This document shows positions 51,985 to 60,927 of a DNA stretch of 64,000 nucleotides, one piece after another. A program made the position numbers and the translations under genes. The first letter of the stretch is position 1. Each line of letters begins with the position of its first letter. Origin of the DNA: Halobacillus hunanensis (GTDB lineage: Bacteria; Bacillota; Bacilli; Bacillales; Halobacillaceae); NCBI RefSeq assembly GCF_900166655.1, contig NZ_FVZB01000005.1:186001-250000 (forward strand), read 5' to 3'. A model generated the notes under the pieces. That model made no database searches and had not been told where the DNA came from. It was given only the letters and a program-made list of their open reading frames with translations.

Positions 51985-52710
51985 ATGATAGATAAGCAGT
52001 CACCCCTCCCGATGTATTATCAAATTGAGGAAGATATAAAACAGCGAATTGCTGACGATGATTATCGGGCGGGTGATATGATCCCGTCTGAACGGGAGCT
52101 TTCTGAAACTTATGATGTGAGCCGGATGACAGTGAGACAAGCGATTACAAATATGGTGAATGAAGGAGTGCTGTATAGAGAGAAAGGCCGAGGGACGTTT
52201 GTTGCTGATAAAAAAATTGAGCAGCCTCTTCAAGGAATGACCAGTTTTACAGAGGATATGAGTTCAAGAGGGATGGAAGCAAGCAGCAGGCTGTTGCAGT
52301 TTGAGAGGATACCTTCCCCATTTGATGTGTCTCGAAAGTTACAGCTCCATGAAGAGGCGGAAGTTTATAAAATCCAGCGAATTCGCTATGCTGATGAGAA
52401 GCCAATGGCGATAGAGACGACGTTCATTCCCGTTTCTATGTTTCCTGGTCTTGACGAACGAATTGTGCAAGGATCACTGTATGATTATATTGAAAAATCA
52501 AAGCAATTGAAGATTGGCAAAGCAAGTCAAATGATTGAAGCAACCATAGCTGATGAGCAGCAATCATCCTTGTTAGATGTACCGGCAGCATCAGCTATCT
52601 TGCATATCGAAAGAAATAGTTCCTTAACGGATGGAACTCCATTTGAAGTTGTGAAGTCATCCTATCGTGCAGATCGCTATAAATTCATTAGTGATATTTA
52701 CCGAGCTTAA
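51985..52710 (+). CDS. nagR: GntR/HutC-family repressor of GlcNAc use
   Basis: 241-aa regulator. Winged HTH (residues about 10-75: YRAGDMIPSERELSETYDVS, RMTVRQAITNMVNEGVLYRE, KGRGTFVADKKIEQPL) plus a UTRA effector domain (about 95-235, with EEAEVYKIQRIRYADEKPMA). UTRA of B. subtilis NagR binds GlcN-6-P/GlcNAc-6-P. The ATG at 51985 follows GAGGAG. Fourth gene of the nag operon; its likely site is TTGGTATAGACAA upstream of nagP. Confidence 0.92.
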   Translation: MIDKQSPLPMYYQIEEDIKQRIADDDYRAGDMIPSERELSETYDVSRMTVRQAITNMVNEGVLYREKGRGTFVADKKIEQPLQGMTSFTEDMSSRGMEASSRLLQFERIPSPFDVSRKLQLHEEAEVYKIQRIRYADEKPMAIETTFIPVSMFPGLDERIVQGSLYDYIEKSKQLKIGKASQMIEATIADEQQSSLLDVPAASAILHIERNSSLTDGTPFEVVKSSYRADRYKFISDIYRA

Positions 52711-52723
52711 GGAGAGGGTATGA

Positions 52724-53446
52724 ATGAACTATTTGTTAAAGGCAGCTGAACAACTCAGGAATCTTGAGCTTTCAACTACTGGTCAGCTGACCACTGTCAG
52801 TCAGGCGATGGCAGAGCAACTTAAACAGGAAGGGATAATCCACTTGTTTGGATGCGGTCATTCCAGCCTGATTGCCCAAGAACCTTATTACAGGGCAGGA
52901 GGCCTTGTACCCGTTCGTCCTATTATGATCGAATCCTTGATGTTGCACGAGGGTGCGCTTCAATCCAGTGTGAATGAAAAAACAGTGAATTACGTCAATG
53001 ATGTCCTGGCCGGTGAGGATATTCGCGAGAGGGATGTATTGATTGTGATCTCAACTTCAGGCCGTAACCCCGCTCCCATTGATGCCGCAATGTTCGGACG
53101 GGAACGGGGTGCTTATGTCATCGGTTTGATGTCAAGAGAATACACACAATCACAGCCGTCTCGACACCCTTCAGGGAAAAGACTTGAAGACGTCGTTAAT
53201 GCCGTAATTGATACACAGGTTCCTGTCGGGGATGCAATTTTAAAAGAAGAAGGAATTGCCCACGCCTTTGCTCCATCTTCTTCTGTCATTGGCACCGCAC
53301 TTTTACAGGACCTTTTTGCAAAAACGATTGTAAGCCTAAAAGAATTAGGAGAAGATCCTCCAATTTTTCTAAGCGGCAATGTCGATGGTTCCGAACAACA
53401 TAACCAATCCCTCGTAGAAAAATACAAAGACAGAATACAGTTTTAA
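52724..53446 (+). CDS. SIS-domain phosphosugar-binding protein (UPF0309 type)
   Basis: 240-aa SIS-fold protein: HLFGCGHSSLIAQEPYYRAG with the sugar-phosphate loop, VLIVISTSGRNPAPIDAAM as second SIS loop, SSSVIGTALLQDLFA. The family is annotated as sugar isomerase domain-containing and lacks a proven reaction. Here it is the fifth gene of the nag operon, 13 bp after nagR, so it probably acts on an amino-sugar phosphate, for example in MurNAc-6-P or GlcNAc-6-P handling (inference). Confidence 0.85.
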   Translation: MNYLLKAAEQLRNLELSTTGQLTTVSQAMAEQLKQEGIIHLFGCGHSSLIAQEPYYRAGGLVPVRPIMIESLMLHEGALQSSVNEKTVNYVNDVLAGEDIRERDVLIVISTSGRNPAPIDAAMFGRERGAYVIGLMSREYTQSQPSRHPSGKRLEDVVNAVIDTQVPVGDAILKEEGIAHAFAPSSSVIGTALLQDLFAKTIVSLKELGEDPPIFLSGNVDGSEQHNQSLVEKYKDRIQF

Positions 53447-53461
53447 TTCCCGTTTTTTTAA

Positions 53462-53473
53462 GACCTGAGGTGG
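53462..53473. repeat. Half site of the dispersed palindrome
   Basis: GACCTGAGGTGG only, directly 3' of the nag operon. The partner arm is absent or decayed. Confidence 0.7.
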
Positions 53474-53499
53474 AATTAATTAACAGGAGGAGGGGGAGC

Positions 53500-53655
53500 A
53501 TGTATTCAACGGAAGTGATGGAGCGAACCCGTTCCGCTCTATGGGAAGAGGGCTCTTCAACGACAGACAAATACATAGAATCGTTATCGAAAGTCGAAGC
53601 GATGGACTTTGGAGCAATAGCCGAAACCGTCAGACAAAAATACAAAGAACTATAA
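53500..53655 (+). CDS. 51-aa ORF between two palindrome copies
   Basis: Reads MYSTEVMERTRSALWEEGSS, then TTDKYIESLSKVEAMDFGAI and AETVRQKYKEL. Helical and acidic, with no membrane segment and no cysteine. A strong purine-rich ribosome site (AGGAGGAGG) lies 6 nt before the ATG. It may be the last gene of the nag operon or an independent unit carried between repeat copies (53462-53473 and 53667-53709). No family recognised. Confidence 0.65.
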   Translation: MYSTEVMERTRSALWEEGSSTTDKYIESLSKVEAMDFGAIAETVRQKYKEL

Positions 53656-53666
53656 ATGACAAAAAA

Positions 53667-53709
53667 TGGATGACCTGAGGTGGATGTTTCTTCCACCTCA
53701 GGTCATCCA
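53667..53709. repeat. Dispersed palindrome, copy 5 (arms in opposite order)
   Basis: TGGATGACCTGAGGTGG (53667-53683), 9-nt spacer, CCACCTCAGGTCATCCA (53693-53709). Perfect 17-bp arms, but the inside-out arrangement compared with copies 2-4. Lies between the 51-aa ORF and the convergent hydrolase gene. Confidence 0.97.
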
Positions 53710-53721
53710 TACTATTCCATG

Positions 53722-54582
53722 TCAATCGTTTTGGATGCTCCATAGGAATTGTGCGAGCGCTTGGTCTACTTCGATAAATTCGTGTAAACCTGAGTGTGTG
53801 GCGGTCTCATTGAAAAATATCCGTTCTTGGTAATTTACTGGCGGGATAATGCGACTGAGCCCTAGGGCACTCTGTTTACTGACCAGACCATCCCACTGTT
53901 TGGCAGGTGGAGCTTCCGGGTTAATGACACCCGCAATCGCTAAAACACTAACCTTTGAGTTAATATTTTCTTTATTTTTGATCATATTTGTTAAAGCATG
54001 TGACTCTGCTTTTAGATCAACTGTAGCTGCCCCCGTGTTGGCAGCAAAATAACTCTCTTGCTTAATACCTAAAAAAGGACTGCCAACAGCAACCAGTTTA
54101 TTCACTGAAGGGAAATTCCCTTGTTGATTATTTAATAGGAAGCTTGTGGCAGCAAGTCCGCCCATAGAATGTCCGACTAGGTTAACTTGTTCAACACCAT
54201 GATCCACTTTTAAGGTATGCATCACTTTTTTTAACCAATGTGTTTGATCCTTTAAACTGGCACGGTCATTTTCAAACAGGATTTGAATAAACGGATTCAA
54301 CGAGTGAGGAATATTCCCACGCACCCGCAAATCTCCTGAGGATGAGACATGAATAACCATCTGCTTAGATCCCCAATTGTTGCTTTCAAAACGCTGAAGC
54401 ATTGTATTGAATGTCCCGGGCCCACCTTTAAACCCGTGAACAAATAGGGTTGGAATGGTCGAGTTGGTTTTTTCAGAACGTGTAGGTGAGGAGTTCATAA
54501 AGAAGATAGAACTGCCTAGTAGAAAGAACAAGATGGGGACAAGGATATATTTTTTTCTTTCTTTGTATATATGACTGCGCAT
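53722..54582 (-). CDS. DUF915 alpha/beta hydrolase, membrane-anchored
   Basis: 286-aa lipase-like protein with an N-terminal signal anchor (residues about 12-30, YILVPILFFLLGSSIFFMN). Oxyanion segment PTLFVHGFKGGPGTFNTML, nucleophile Ser in NLVGHSMGGLAATSFL, Asp in AKQWDGLVS, His in ATHSGLHEF. DUF915 proteins are extracellular esterase-like enzymes without known substrate. AGGAGG before the ATG. Confidence 0.87.
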   Translation of the reverse strand: MRSHIYKERKKYILVPILFFLLGSSIFFMNSSPTRSEKTNSTIPTLFVHGFKGGPGTFNTMLQRFESNNWGSKQMVIHVSSSGDLRVRGNIPHSLNPFIQILFENDRASLKDQTHWLKKVMHTLKVDHGVEQVNLVGHSMGGLAATSFLLNNQQGNFPSVNKLVAVGSPFLGIKQESYFAANTGAATVDLKAESHALTNMIKNKENINSKVSVLAIAGVINPEAPPAKQWDGLVSKQSALGLSRIIPPVNYQERIFFNETATHSGLHEFIEVDQALAQFLWSIQND

Positions 54583-54671
54583 GATCTTCCTCCTGATTGC
54601 ATTTCTTGCTCTAGTGTAACATATTTAAGGTGTTTATATTACATTTACATTACAAATGTTACAGATGTGAC

Positions 54672-54711
54672 AAAAGAAAAAGACCAGTCCCGATTAGGGG
54701 GACTGATCTTT
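54672..54711 (-). terminator. Terminator of the Bax-inhibitor-like gene
   Basis: Imperfect stem agaccagtcc / ggactgatct. On the minus strand it is followed by TTTTTCTTTT, just after the stop codon at 54713. Confidence 0.8.
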
Positions 54712-54712
54712 A

Positions 54713-55438
54713 TTATCTCCTCAATTTTTGTAATAAACGAAGGATTTCTATATAGAGCCATACAAGTGTAATCATCAGTCCAAAGGCGCCGTACCATTCC
54801 ATATGTTTAGGTGCTCCTTTGCCCACTCCTCGTTCAATGAAATCAAAATCAAGCACGAGGTTTAAGGCAGCCACCGCGACAATCACCAAACTAATCCCAA
54901 TCCCAATAGGTCCACTTGAATGCAAGTAAGGAACACTTGCCTGAAAAAAGATATTCAAAATGAAATTAACGAGATAGACAATAAAGATCGCTAGCGTAGC
55001 CGAAATAACCATTAATCTAAAATTTTTCGTTACTTTAATGACCCCTGTTGCATAGAGAAACAGGAGCGCGCCCATAACAGCAAAGGTCAAAGAAGCTGCT
55101 TGAATGACAACCCCCGGGTAGTTTGATTCCGCGAACGAAGAAATTCCTCCAATAAAAAAACCTTCGAGTGCTGCGTAAATAGGTGCTGTAACAGGTGCTG
55201 CTTTTGGAATGAAGATCGTAATCAGGGCGAAAGTCAACCCGCCAATTGCACCGATGATCATCATGAGGCTGACGTTTACTCCCTGCGAATATTGATACCA
55301 TGTGTAAAGTGCTGATCCGAGCAAAAAGAGAAATAAAAAGAAGGTTTTGGCTACGGTTCCACCGAGAGACATTGTCGCACCTGGGCTGCTGGATCTTTGA
55401 AAGGTTTTATCTTTTAAAACGGGATTTCCACTTCGCAT
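54713..55438 (-). CDS. Bax inhibitor-1/YccA family membrane protein
   Basis: 241-aa protein with seven hydrophobic helices after a polar N-terminus of about 40 residues. Family stretches APIYAALEGFFIGGISSFAE (residues about 99-118), FDFIERGVGKGAPKHMEWYG and the last helix LMITLVWLYIEILRLLQKL. The COG4760 branch; related proteins form pH-gated calcium leak channels, but the role here is unknown. AAAGGAG selects ATG 55438 over an ATG at 55471. Confidence 0.9.
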   Translation of the reverse strand: MRSGNPVLKDKTFQRSSSPGATMSLGGTVAKTFFLFLFLLGSALYTWYQYSQGVNVSLMMIIGAIGGLTFALITIFIPKAAPVTAPIYAALEGFFIGGISSFAESNYPGVVIQAASLTFAVMGALLFLYATGVIKVTKNFRLMVISATLAIFIVYLVNFILNIFFQASVPYLHSSGPIGIGISLVIVAVAALNLVLDFDFIERGVGKGAPKHMEWYGAFGLMITLVWLYIEILRLLQKLRR

Positions 55439-55594
55439 TTCCGTCACTCCTTTGTTTAAGTATAAATGCAAAATAGGGGTAGAATAAAGTAAGAGCCATC
55501 AACAGGGATCTAATCCGTTTCAGTCATGAATGTTTACTTTTCTGCCCCTGAAGGAAAGTAATTTATACACACCTAATAGGAAAGGAGAATACCA

Positions 55595-56020
55595 ATGAAT
55601 CAGCAAACGCTTAAAGAAAAGATTATTGATATTATGGAAAAGCACCAAGTTGGTACATTAGCAACAGTTAAAGACGGGAAGCCTTATTCAAGGTTTATGA
55701 CTTTTTCAAATGATGATGAATTTACTTTCTATACCCCTACGAATAAAAAAACTCATAAAGCAGAGGAAATTGAGGAAAATCCCAATGTCTACATTTTAAT
55801 TGGGTACGAGGGTGAAGGAATTGGCGACGCCTACCTGGAAGTGGAAGGGCAGGCTAAGATCCGTGACGATCAGAAAATTAAAGATCAACTGTGGAATGAG
55901 AAAATGAAACAATGGTTTTCTGGAAAAGATGATCCTGAATATATCGTATTGGAAATTTATCCTGAGAGCATTCGATTAATGAATGCAGGAGCTCAGACAC
56001 CTGAAGAATTAGAATTATAA
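55595..56020 (+). CDS. ydaG: General stress protein 26-like flavin-binding protein (YdaG)
   Basis: 141-aa split-barrel protein of the pyridoxamine-phosphate-oxidase-like family. QVGTLATVKDGKPYSRFMTF forms the flavin-binding strands, followed by DEFTFYTPTNKKTHKAEEIE and ENPNVYILIGYEG. B. subtilis YdaG is a sigma-B-dependent stress protein (from memory). Enzyme activity unknown. AAAGGAG before the ATG. Convergent with czrA across a hairpin repeat. Confidence 0.85.
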   Translation: MNQQTLKEKIIDIMEKHQVGTLATVKDGKPYSRFMTFSNDDEFTFYTPTNKKTHKAEEIEENPNVYILIGYEGEGIGDAYLEVEGQAKIRDDQKIKDQLWNEKMKQWFSGKDDPEYIVLEIYPESIRLMNAGAQTPEELEL

Positions 56021-56025
56021 TCAAA

Positions 56026-56131
56026 TAGAGGTTGTGACATAAGTAAAGCAATGAAGTCAAAAATCCGAACTGATTTCAATTGAAATCAGTTCGGATTATT
56101 TTATGCTTTACTTAGTTTTGTCCAGCCTCTA
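56026..56131. repeat. Hairpin relative of the GAGGCTGGGACA element
   Basis: Ends tagaggttgtgacata and ttttgtccagcctcta match the termini of the 63382-63630 element. Inside is a perfect 36-bp palindrome (aatccgaactgatttcaa and its complement, 56062-56097), flanked by aagtaaagca / tgctttactt. It lies between convergent genes and can act as a bidirectional terminator. Confidence 0.75.
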
Positions 56132-56133
56132 AT

Positions 56134-56445
56134 TTAATGATGCAGAGCATGTTTAATCATTTGCTGAAGCACATTAATAACATGTTCATCATCATGAGAA
56201 TAGTAAATCGTCGTTCCTTCTCTGCGGTATTTAACGAGTCGCAAATTCTTAAGAAATCGGAGCTGATGAGAGACTGTTGATTGCCGAAGCCCGAGGGTTT
56301 CAGAGATTTCATTAACCGCATACTCCCTTTCAAAAAGGAGATTTAAAATCCGAATTCTGGTTGGATCAGACAAGGCTTTGAACGTTTGACTGACAATAAA
56401 TAGCGTTTCTTCATCCAAGTCTTTCAAATAAAAAGAATCATCCAT
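56134..56445 (-). CDS. czrA: ArsR-family zinc sensor repressor CzrA
   Basis: 103-aa winged-helix metalloregulator. DNA-binding helix [20 protein letters not shown], wing [13 protein letters not shown]. The alpha-5 metal site is complete: Asp86, His88, His99 and His102 ([17 protein letters not shown]), with the spacing of S. aureus CzrA/SmtB alpha-5 sites that sense Zn or Co. The ATG at 56445 with AAGGAGGGG overlaps the end of the exporter gene by 8 bp. Confidence 0.92.
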   Translation of the reverse strand: MDDSFYLKDLDEETLFIVSQTFKALSDPTRIRILNLLFEREYAVNEISETLGLRQSTVSHQLRFLKNLRLVKYRREGTTIYYSHDDEHVINVLQQMIKHALHH

Positions 56446-57346
56446 GCTGAACCCCTCCTTCATCTTGCTCATACATAGAACAGTACTCATCTTCATACTC
56501 AATTTCAATCGTAATATGGTCAAGGTGAATCGTATTAATGATCGATTTTACTTGTTCCTTTATTGTGCATATCTCTTCCTTGGAAGCGGAAGAAGGCACC
56601 ACAATATGTGTAGAGAAGGCGTGGTGTTCCCCATCCAGTGACCATAAGTGAGTATGGTGAGTAGATTCAACGTGGTGAAGTGCATTGATTCGGTCAACCA
56701 CATCTTCCAGGTTAACATCTTCGGGAACTCCTTCAAGAAATAATCGCATCGTTTTGATTAAATTTAAGACAACGTTATATAAAATGTAGAGAGTGATGGC
56801 AATGGAAGCAATCGGGTCGAGAATCGGTAAATCAGCGAAGGCCATGACGATGCTGACAACTAGTACAGCGACCCAGCCTAGAACATCTTCAAGCAGGTGG
56901 AGTGACATGACTTTTTGGTTCATTGATTCCCCGCCGCGCAGCCGAAAAGCTGCTGCTCCATTAACAATAATTCCTAATATAGCGAACGCGATCATTCCGC
57001 CCGCATGTGGTTGCTCGGGATCCATAAGTCTCGGGATTGCCTCTGTTAAAATAAACACGGATCCTACGATTAACACAATACTGTTAATAAGTGCAGCTAG
57101 AAGTGAGAAGCGTTTATAACCAAAAGAGAAATTATGGTTTTTTCCCTTTTTCGAAAACTTTTGCAGAAACCAGGCTAACCCCAGGGATAGCGAATCGCCT
57201 AAATCGTGTAACGCATCTGAAAGGATGGCCATACTGTTGGTTAAAATTCCTCCGACAATCTCCAGGAGCGTAAATCCCAAGTTTAGAAAGAAAGCTAACT
57301 TAATATTTCCGGTCGTATGGTCATGATGATGGTGATGGTGCCCCAT
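56438..57346 (-). CDS. czcD: CDF-family zinc/cobalt exporter (CzcD-like)
   Basis: 302-aa proton antiporter with six helices. N-terminal His-rich tail ([13 protein letters not shown]). Transport-site residues in helix 2 [18 protein letters not shown] and helix 5 [16 protein letters not shown] (HxxxD). Cytoplasmic C-terminal domain with [26 protein letters not shown] and an unusual Cys in the tail [12 protein letters not shown]. First gene of the exporter-czrA operon; operator upstream. Confidence 0.92.
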   Translation of the reverse strand: MGHHHHHHDHTTGNIKLAFFLNLGFTLLEIVGGILTNSMAILSDALHDLGDSLSLGLAWFLQKFSKKGKNHNFSFGYKRFSLLAALINSIVLIVGSVFILTEAIPRLMDPEQPHAGGMIAFAILGIIVNGAAAFRLRGGESMNQKVMSLHLLEDVLGWVAVLVVSIVMAFADLPILDPIASIAITLYILYNVVLNLIKTMRLFLEGVPEDVNLEDVVDRINALHHVESTHHTHLWSLDGEHHAFSTHIVVPSSASKEEICTIKEQVKSIINTIHLDHITIEIEYEDEYCSMYEQDEGGVQHG

Positions 57347-57367
57347 GCTAAACCCCCCTTAGTTCAA

Positions 57368-57389
57368 TATATGTTTATATGTTCATATA
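57368..57389 (-). promoter_or_regulatory. CzrA operator
   Basis: Imperfect palindrome TATATGAACATATAAACATA-TA (minus strand), matching the CzrA pattern TATATGAACATATGTTCATA in one half. Located 22 bp before the exporter start. Confidence 0.65.
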
Positions 57390-57601
57390 TATAATACTAC
57401 TGAACAGTTAAAAAGGTGTCAACTTGTTGCTGACTGTATTTAACTATGCTCACTTTTAGTTATTTTCATTAATTAAAGGGTTGTAATGGAGGATCGAGAT
57501 TTTGGTCCAATGAATTCATTCGATAAAGGTTTGAGTTATATTCTTTATTCAAGTAAAGAGTTTTTGTATAGTGAAAGTATTACGGATGGAGGAGAATGAT
57601 T

Positions 57602-58045
57602 ATGAAGTGGATTCAAAAAACATTTCACGAACTCACTACTCAAGAACTATATAACATTTTAGAGTTGAGAGTAGAAGTATTTGTCGTTGAACAAAATTGT
57701 CCGTACAAAGAGGTGGACGGCCTTGATGAAGAATGTGTACATATTTGGCTTGAAGAGGAGGGAGAAATGATTGCCTATTGTAGAATCGTTCCATCGCAGG
57801 CAAGTGGAGAGTATGATTCAATTGGCCGCGTGCTTGTCGTGAAGCAGCAGCGCGGTAAAGGTTATGCAAAAGATCTCATGAATAAAGCAATTGAGACGTT
57901 AAAGCAAAGAGGCGATGTTGAGGGGATATCTCTGCATGGGCAAGAGTACTTAAGACATTTTTATGGGTCGTTTGGCTTTCAAGAAGTTACAGAAGTTTAT
58001 TTGGAAGACAACATCCCGCATGTGGATATGGTGATGAAAGTGTAG
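57602..58045 (+). CDS. ElaA-family GNAT acetyltransferase
   Basis: 147-aa single-domain acetyltransferase: opening LTTQELYNILELRVEVFVVE followed by QNCPYKEVDGLDEECVH, characteristic of ElaA. CoA loop RVLVVKQQRGKGYAKDLMNK, and end GFQEVTEVYLEDNIPHVDMV. Substrate unknown. GGAGGAG selects ATG 57602 over ATG 57596. Confidence 0.88.
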   Translation: MKWIQKTFHELTTQELYNILELRVEVFVVEQNCPYKEVDGLDEECVHIWLEEEGEMIAYCRIVPSQASGEYDSIGRVLVVKQQRGKGYAKDLMNKAIETLKQRGDVEGISLHGQEYLRHFYGSFGFQEVTEVYLEDNIPHVDMVMKV

Positions 58046-58120
58046 ACATTTCAAGATGTTTGAGGACAAGTATGAGGTGGAAAATATACTTTGTGACTTA
58101 CAAAATTGGAGGGAACTCAC

Positions 58121-59575
58121 ATGAGTCCGCAAACATTTACTAAACAATATATTAATGGGGAATGGAAGACGGGAGCAAGCGAACAAACCGTTGAGAATAT
58201 AAATCCCTATACTCACCATACTATCGCAAGTATTCCATCAGCTGATGAGGAAGACTTGGACCATGCATATAAAGCTGCTCAGGCAGCACAGAAGGTCTGG
58301 AAAAAGGTTACACCAGGGAAAAAACAAGCTTACTTTGATTCACTACAAAAAGTTGTGGCGGATCGCAAGGATGAAATTATAGATTGGCTTGTGAAGGAAT
58401 CGGGAAGTACGCTGACTAAAGCCGAGGCAGAGTTCCAGACAGCTAATGGTATTCTTCGAGAAGCTGCTTCATTTCCAACCCGGATGGAAGGGCAAATCCT
58501 GCCATCGAACATACCGGAGAAAGAAAACCGTATTTATCGTTCTCCTAAAGGAGTCATTGGCGTTATTGGCCCTTGGAATTTCCCGTTTCATTTAGCGATG
58601 AGATCGGTGGCGCCGGCCATTGCAACTGGTAATACAGTAGTGGTTAAACCAGCGTCCAGCACTCCCGCTACAGCAGGGCTGCTTCTTGCTGAACTATTTG
58701 AAGAGGCAGGATTTCCGGCTGGAGTATTGAATGTTGTCGTAGGCCGTGGCTCTGAAATTGGAGATGCTTTTGTAACGCATCCTATACCTGAACTTATTTC
58801 ATTTACGGGTTCTACAGAGGTGGGCAGCCGTATCGGAGAGCTCGCTGGAAAGCATCTAAAAGATACGGCTCTTGAATTAGGTGGTAATAACGCAATGATC
58901 GTTCTTGATGACGCTGATATTGACAGAGCTGTCGAAGCTGCATCCTTCGGTAAGTTTTTACACCAAGGACAAATTTGCATTGCGCTCAACCGAATCATTG
59001 TTCATGAGTCAGTTCACGATCAATTTGTGTCAGCTCTGCAGCAAAAAGTCCAAAAGCTTCAGTTTGGTGACCCTGCTGAAAAAGAAACGATCGTCGGTCC
59101 GCTCATTAATCAAGAAGCCGCTGAACGTATTCAAAAGGATATGAACGACAGCCTTGAGCAGGGAGCTGAAAAACTTGCTGGCGGAGAGGTAACAGGCAAC
59201 TTGATACAACCGACTTTATTGACGAATGTGACGAATGACATGCCAATTGCGAAAAACGAGATCTTCGGACCGGTAGCCGCTGTTATTCAAGCGGTCAATG
59301 AAGAGGAAGCTATCCAGCTGGCTAATGATTCCCCATATGGCTTAAGCGGTTCGGTGTTCACGACTGATGTTCATCGTGGTGTTGAAGTCGCTAAACAAAT
59401 CGACACGGGTATGATTCATGTGAACGACCAATCTGTCAACGATGAAGGGCACGTTGCCTTCGGTGGTGAAAAACAATCTGGACTAGGTCGTTTTGGCGGT
59501 TCCTGGGCAATTGATAAATTTACAACGGTCAAAACGATTGGGGTAATGAACGGGTATCGTGAATTTCCATTTTAA
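58121..59575 (+). CDS. Aldehyde dehydrogenase (YfmT/benzaldehyde type)
   Basis: 484-aa NAD(P)-dependent aldehyde dehydrogenase. Asn in IGPWNFPFHLAMRS, NAD loop ISFTGSTEVGSRIGE, Glu in DTALELGGNNAMIV, catalytic Cys in FLHQGQICIALNRI, and EIFGPVAAVIQA. Strong resemblance to vanillin/benzaldehyde dehydrogenase-like YfmT (recall); physiological substrate open. TGGAGGG before ATG 58121; an in-frame TTG at 58106 lies upstream. Shares a terminator with the convergent aminotransferase. Confidence 0.9.
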   Translation: MSPQTFTKQYINGEWKTGASEQTVENINPYTHHTIASIPSADEEDLDHAYKAAQAAQKVWKKVTPGKKQAYFDSLQKVVADRKDEIIDWLVKESGSTLTKAEAEFQTANGILREAASFPTRMEGQILPSNIPEKENRIYRSPKGVIGVIGPWNFPFHLAMRSVAPAIATGNTVVVKPASSTPATAGLLLAELFEEAGFPAGVLNVVVGRGSEIGDAFVTHPIPELISFTGSTEVGSRIGELAGKHLKDTALELGGNNAMIVLDDADIDRAVEAASFGKFLHQGQICIALNRIIVHESVHDQFVSALQQKVQKLQFGDPAEKETIVGPLINQEAAERIQKDMNDSLEQGAEKLAGGEVTGNLIQPTLLTNVTNDMPIAKNEIFGPVAAVIQAVNEEEAIQLANDSPYGLSGSVFTTDVHRGVEVAKQIDTGMIHVNDQSVNDEGHVAFGGEKQSGLGRFGGSWAIDKFTTVKTIGVMNGYREFPF

Positions 59576-59580
59576 TAAAG

Positions 59581-59616
59581 AAACGGAGTCAGAGTTTTAG
59601 CGCTCTGACTCCGTTT
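59581..59616 (+). terminator. Bidirectional terminator between convergent genes
   Basis: aaacggagtcagag / ctctgactccgttt, 14-bp stem, TTTT on the plus side and TTTCTTTA on the minus side. The stop codon of the minus gene lies in the loop. Confidence 0.9.
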
Positions 59617-60784
59617 TTTGAAATTTTTTAAAGCGTCGGATTGATTCTTCAAGGTCTTCTTTCGAGTTGTTCAAGCCAATTCTAACATATCCTTCTCCAT
59701 AGGTTCCGAAGCCAACACCTGGAGCTACAAACAATCCAACTTGATCCAGCAGTGCATCGGCAAAGGATTGTGACGAATAGCCTTCAGGCACTTTCAGCCA
59801 TACGAAAAATGACCCTTTACATGGCATTAGTTCCCAGCCTAACTCCTCAAACCCTCGTGCTAAAATATTTCTTCTTTCCTCATACGTTTTACGTAATTCT
59901 TTAACAGAATCCTGAGGCTCAAGTAAAGCTGTAGCTGTAGCTTCCTGAAGGGCACCGAACAGACTCACATGATAGTGATCCTGAATCAGTTCGATCGCTT
60001 CGACCACACTAGGATTTCCAACGGCAAAGGCCACGCGCCACCCAGCCATGTTATACGTTTTAGACATCGTATAGATTTCAATCCCCACTTCTTTCGACCC
60101 AGGCATTTGCAGAAAACTCAGCGGTTTTTTATGTTCATCAAATCCGATAGCTCCATACGCGAAATCATGAACTACACAAACATCATGTTTATCAGCAAAG
60201 TCAATGGTTTCCTGGAAAAATTCCTCTGAAGCGACCGCTCCTGAAGGATTATTTGGATAGTTGAGGAACATTAATTTAGCTTTTTCCAAAATGTCGTGGT
60301 CTAATTGTGCATAGTCTGGTAAAAAGTCATTCTCGCGCAGAAGAGGCATCGACTTCATGACAGCATCAGCTATGGAGACACCAGACCAGTAATCTGGATA
60401 ACCAGGGTCAGGCACGAGTGCGATATCTCCCGGATTAAGCAGGCATTGACTTAGCTCTACAAGCCCGGCTTTACTGCCGGACATAATTGCGACTTCGGAG
60501 GAAGGGTCTACATCAACGTCATATTCACGTTTATAGAACTCAGCGACTGCTTCCTTTAGAAAATCAAATCCTTTAAAGGGCGGGTATTTATGATAAACCG
60601 GGTTTTCAGAGGCCTTTTGTAAGGATTGAACAATATGGGGAGGGGTAGGCTGATCGGGATTACCCTGTCCCAAGTTCAGAATATCGTGGCCTTGGTTCTG
60701 GTATGTATTTAACTTTTTAACGAGTGTCGCAAAAAATTGATCGGGCAGCCTTTTAAGCGTTTCCGATTGGGGGAATGTTTTCAT
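59597..60784 (-). CDS. PLP-dependent aminotransferase (MtnE-like)
   Basis: 395-aa class I/II aminotransferase. Close to B. subtilis MtnE/YkrV, which transaminates KMTB to methionine: LNLGQGNPDQPTPPHIVQSL, LVPDPGYPDYWSGVSIADA, LMFLNYPNNPSGAVASEEFF, PLP lysine in YTMSKTYNMAGWRVAFAVGN, and APGVGFGTYGEGYVRIGL with the carboxylate-binding Arg. The ATG at 60784 with AAAAGGTG is preferred over ATG 60802. Not in an mtn operon here, but an MtnU-like gene lies 3 kb away. Confidence 0.87.
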   Translation of the reverse strand: MKTFPQSETLKRLPDQFFATLVKKLNTYQNQGHDILNLGQGNPDQPTPPHIVQSLQKASENPVYHKYPPFKGFDFLKEAVAEFYKREYDVDVDPSSEVAIMSGSKAGLVELSQCLLNPGDIALVPDPGYPDYWSGVSIADAVMKSMPLLRENDFLPDYAQLDHDILEKAKLMFLNYPNNPSGAVASEEFFQETIDFADKHDVCVVHDFAYGAIGFDEHKKPLSFLQMPGSKEVGIEIYTMSKTYNMAGWRVAFAVGNPSVVEAIELIQDHYHVSLFGALQEATATALLEPQDSVKELRKTYEERRNILARGFEELGWELMPCKGSFFVWLKVPEGYSSQSFADALLDQVGLFVAPGVGFGTYGEGYVRIGLNNSKEDLEESIRRFKKFQKTESER

Positions 60785-60927
60785 AGTATCGCACCTTTTC
60801 ATGATATTTTTGAAAAGTCTAATAAGTCATCTTAACGTGTGAACGGTAATTTGTAAAGCAGCTCTGTTTTTGCTTAACAGCAAATTGGGGTATAAATAAG
60901 ATAGATGATGAGAAGGAGTGAGTCGGA

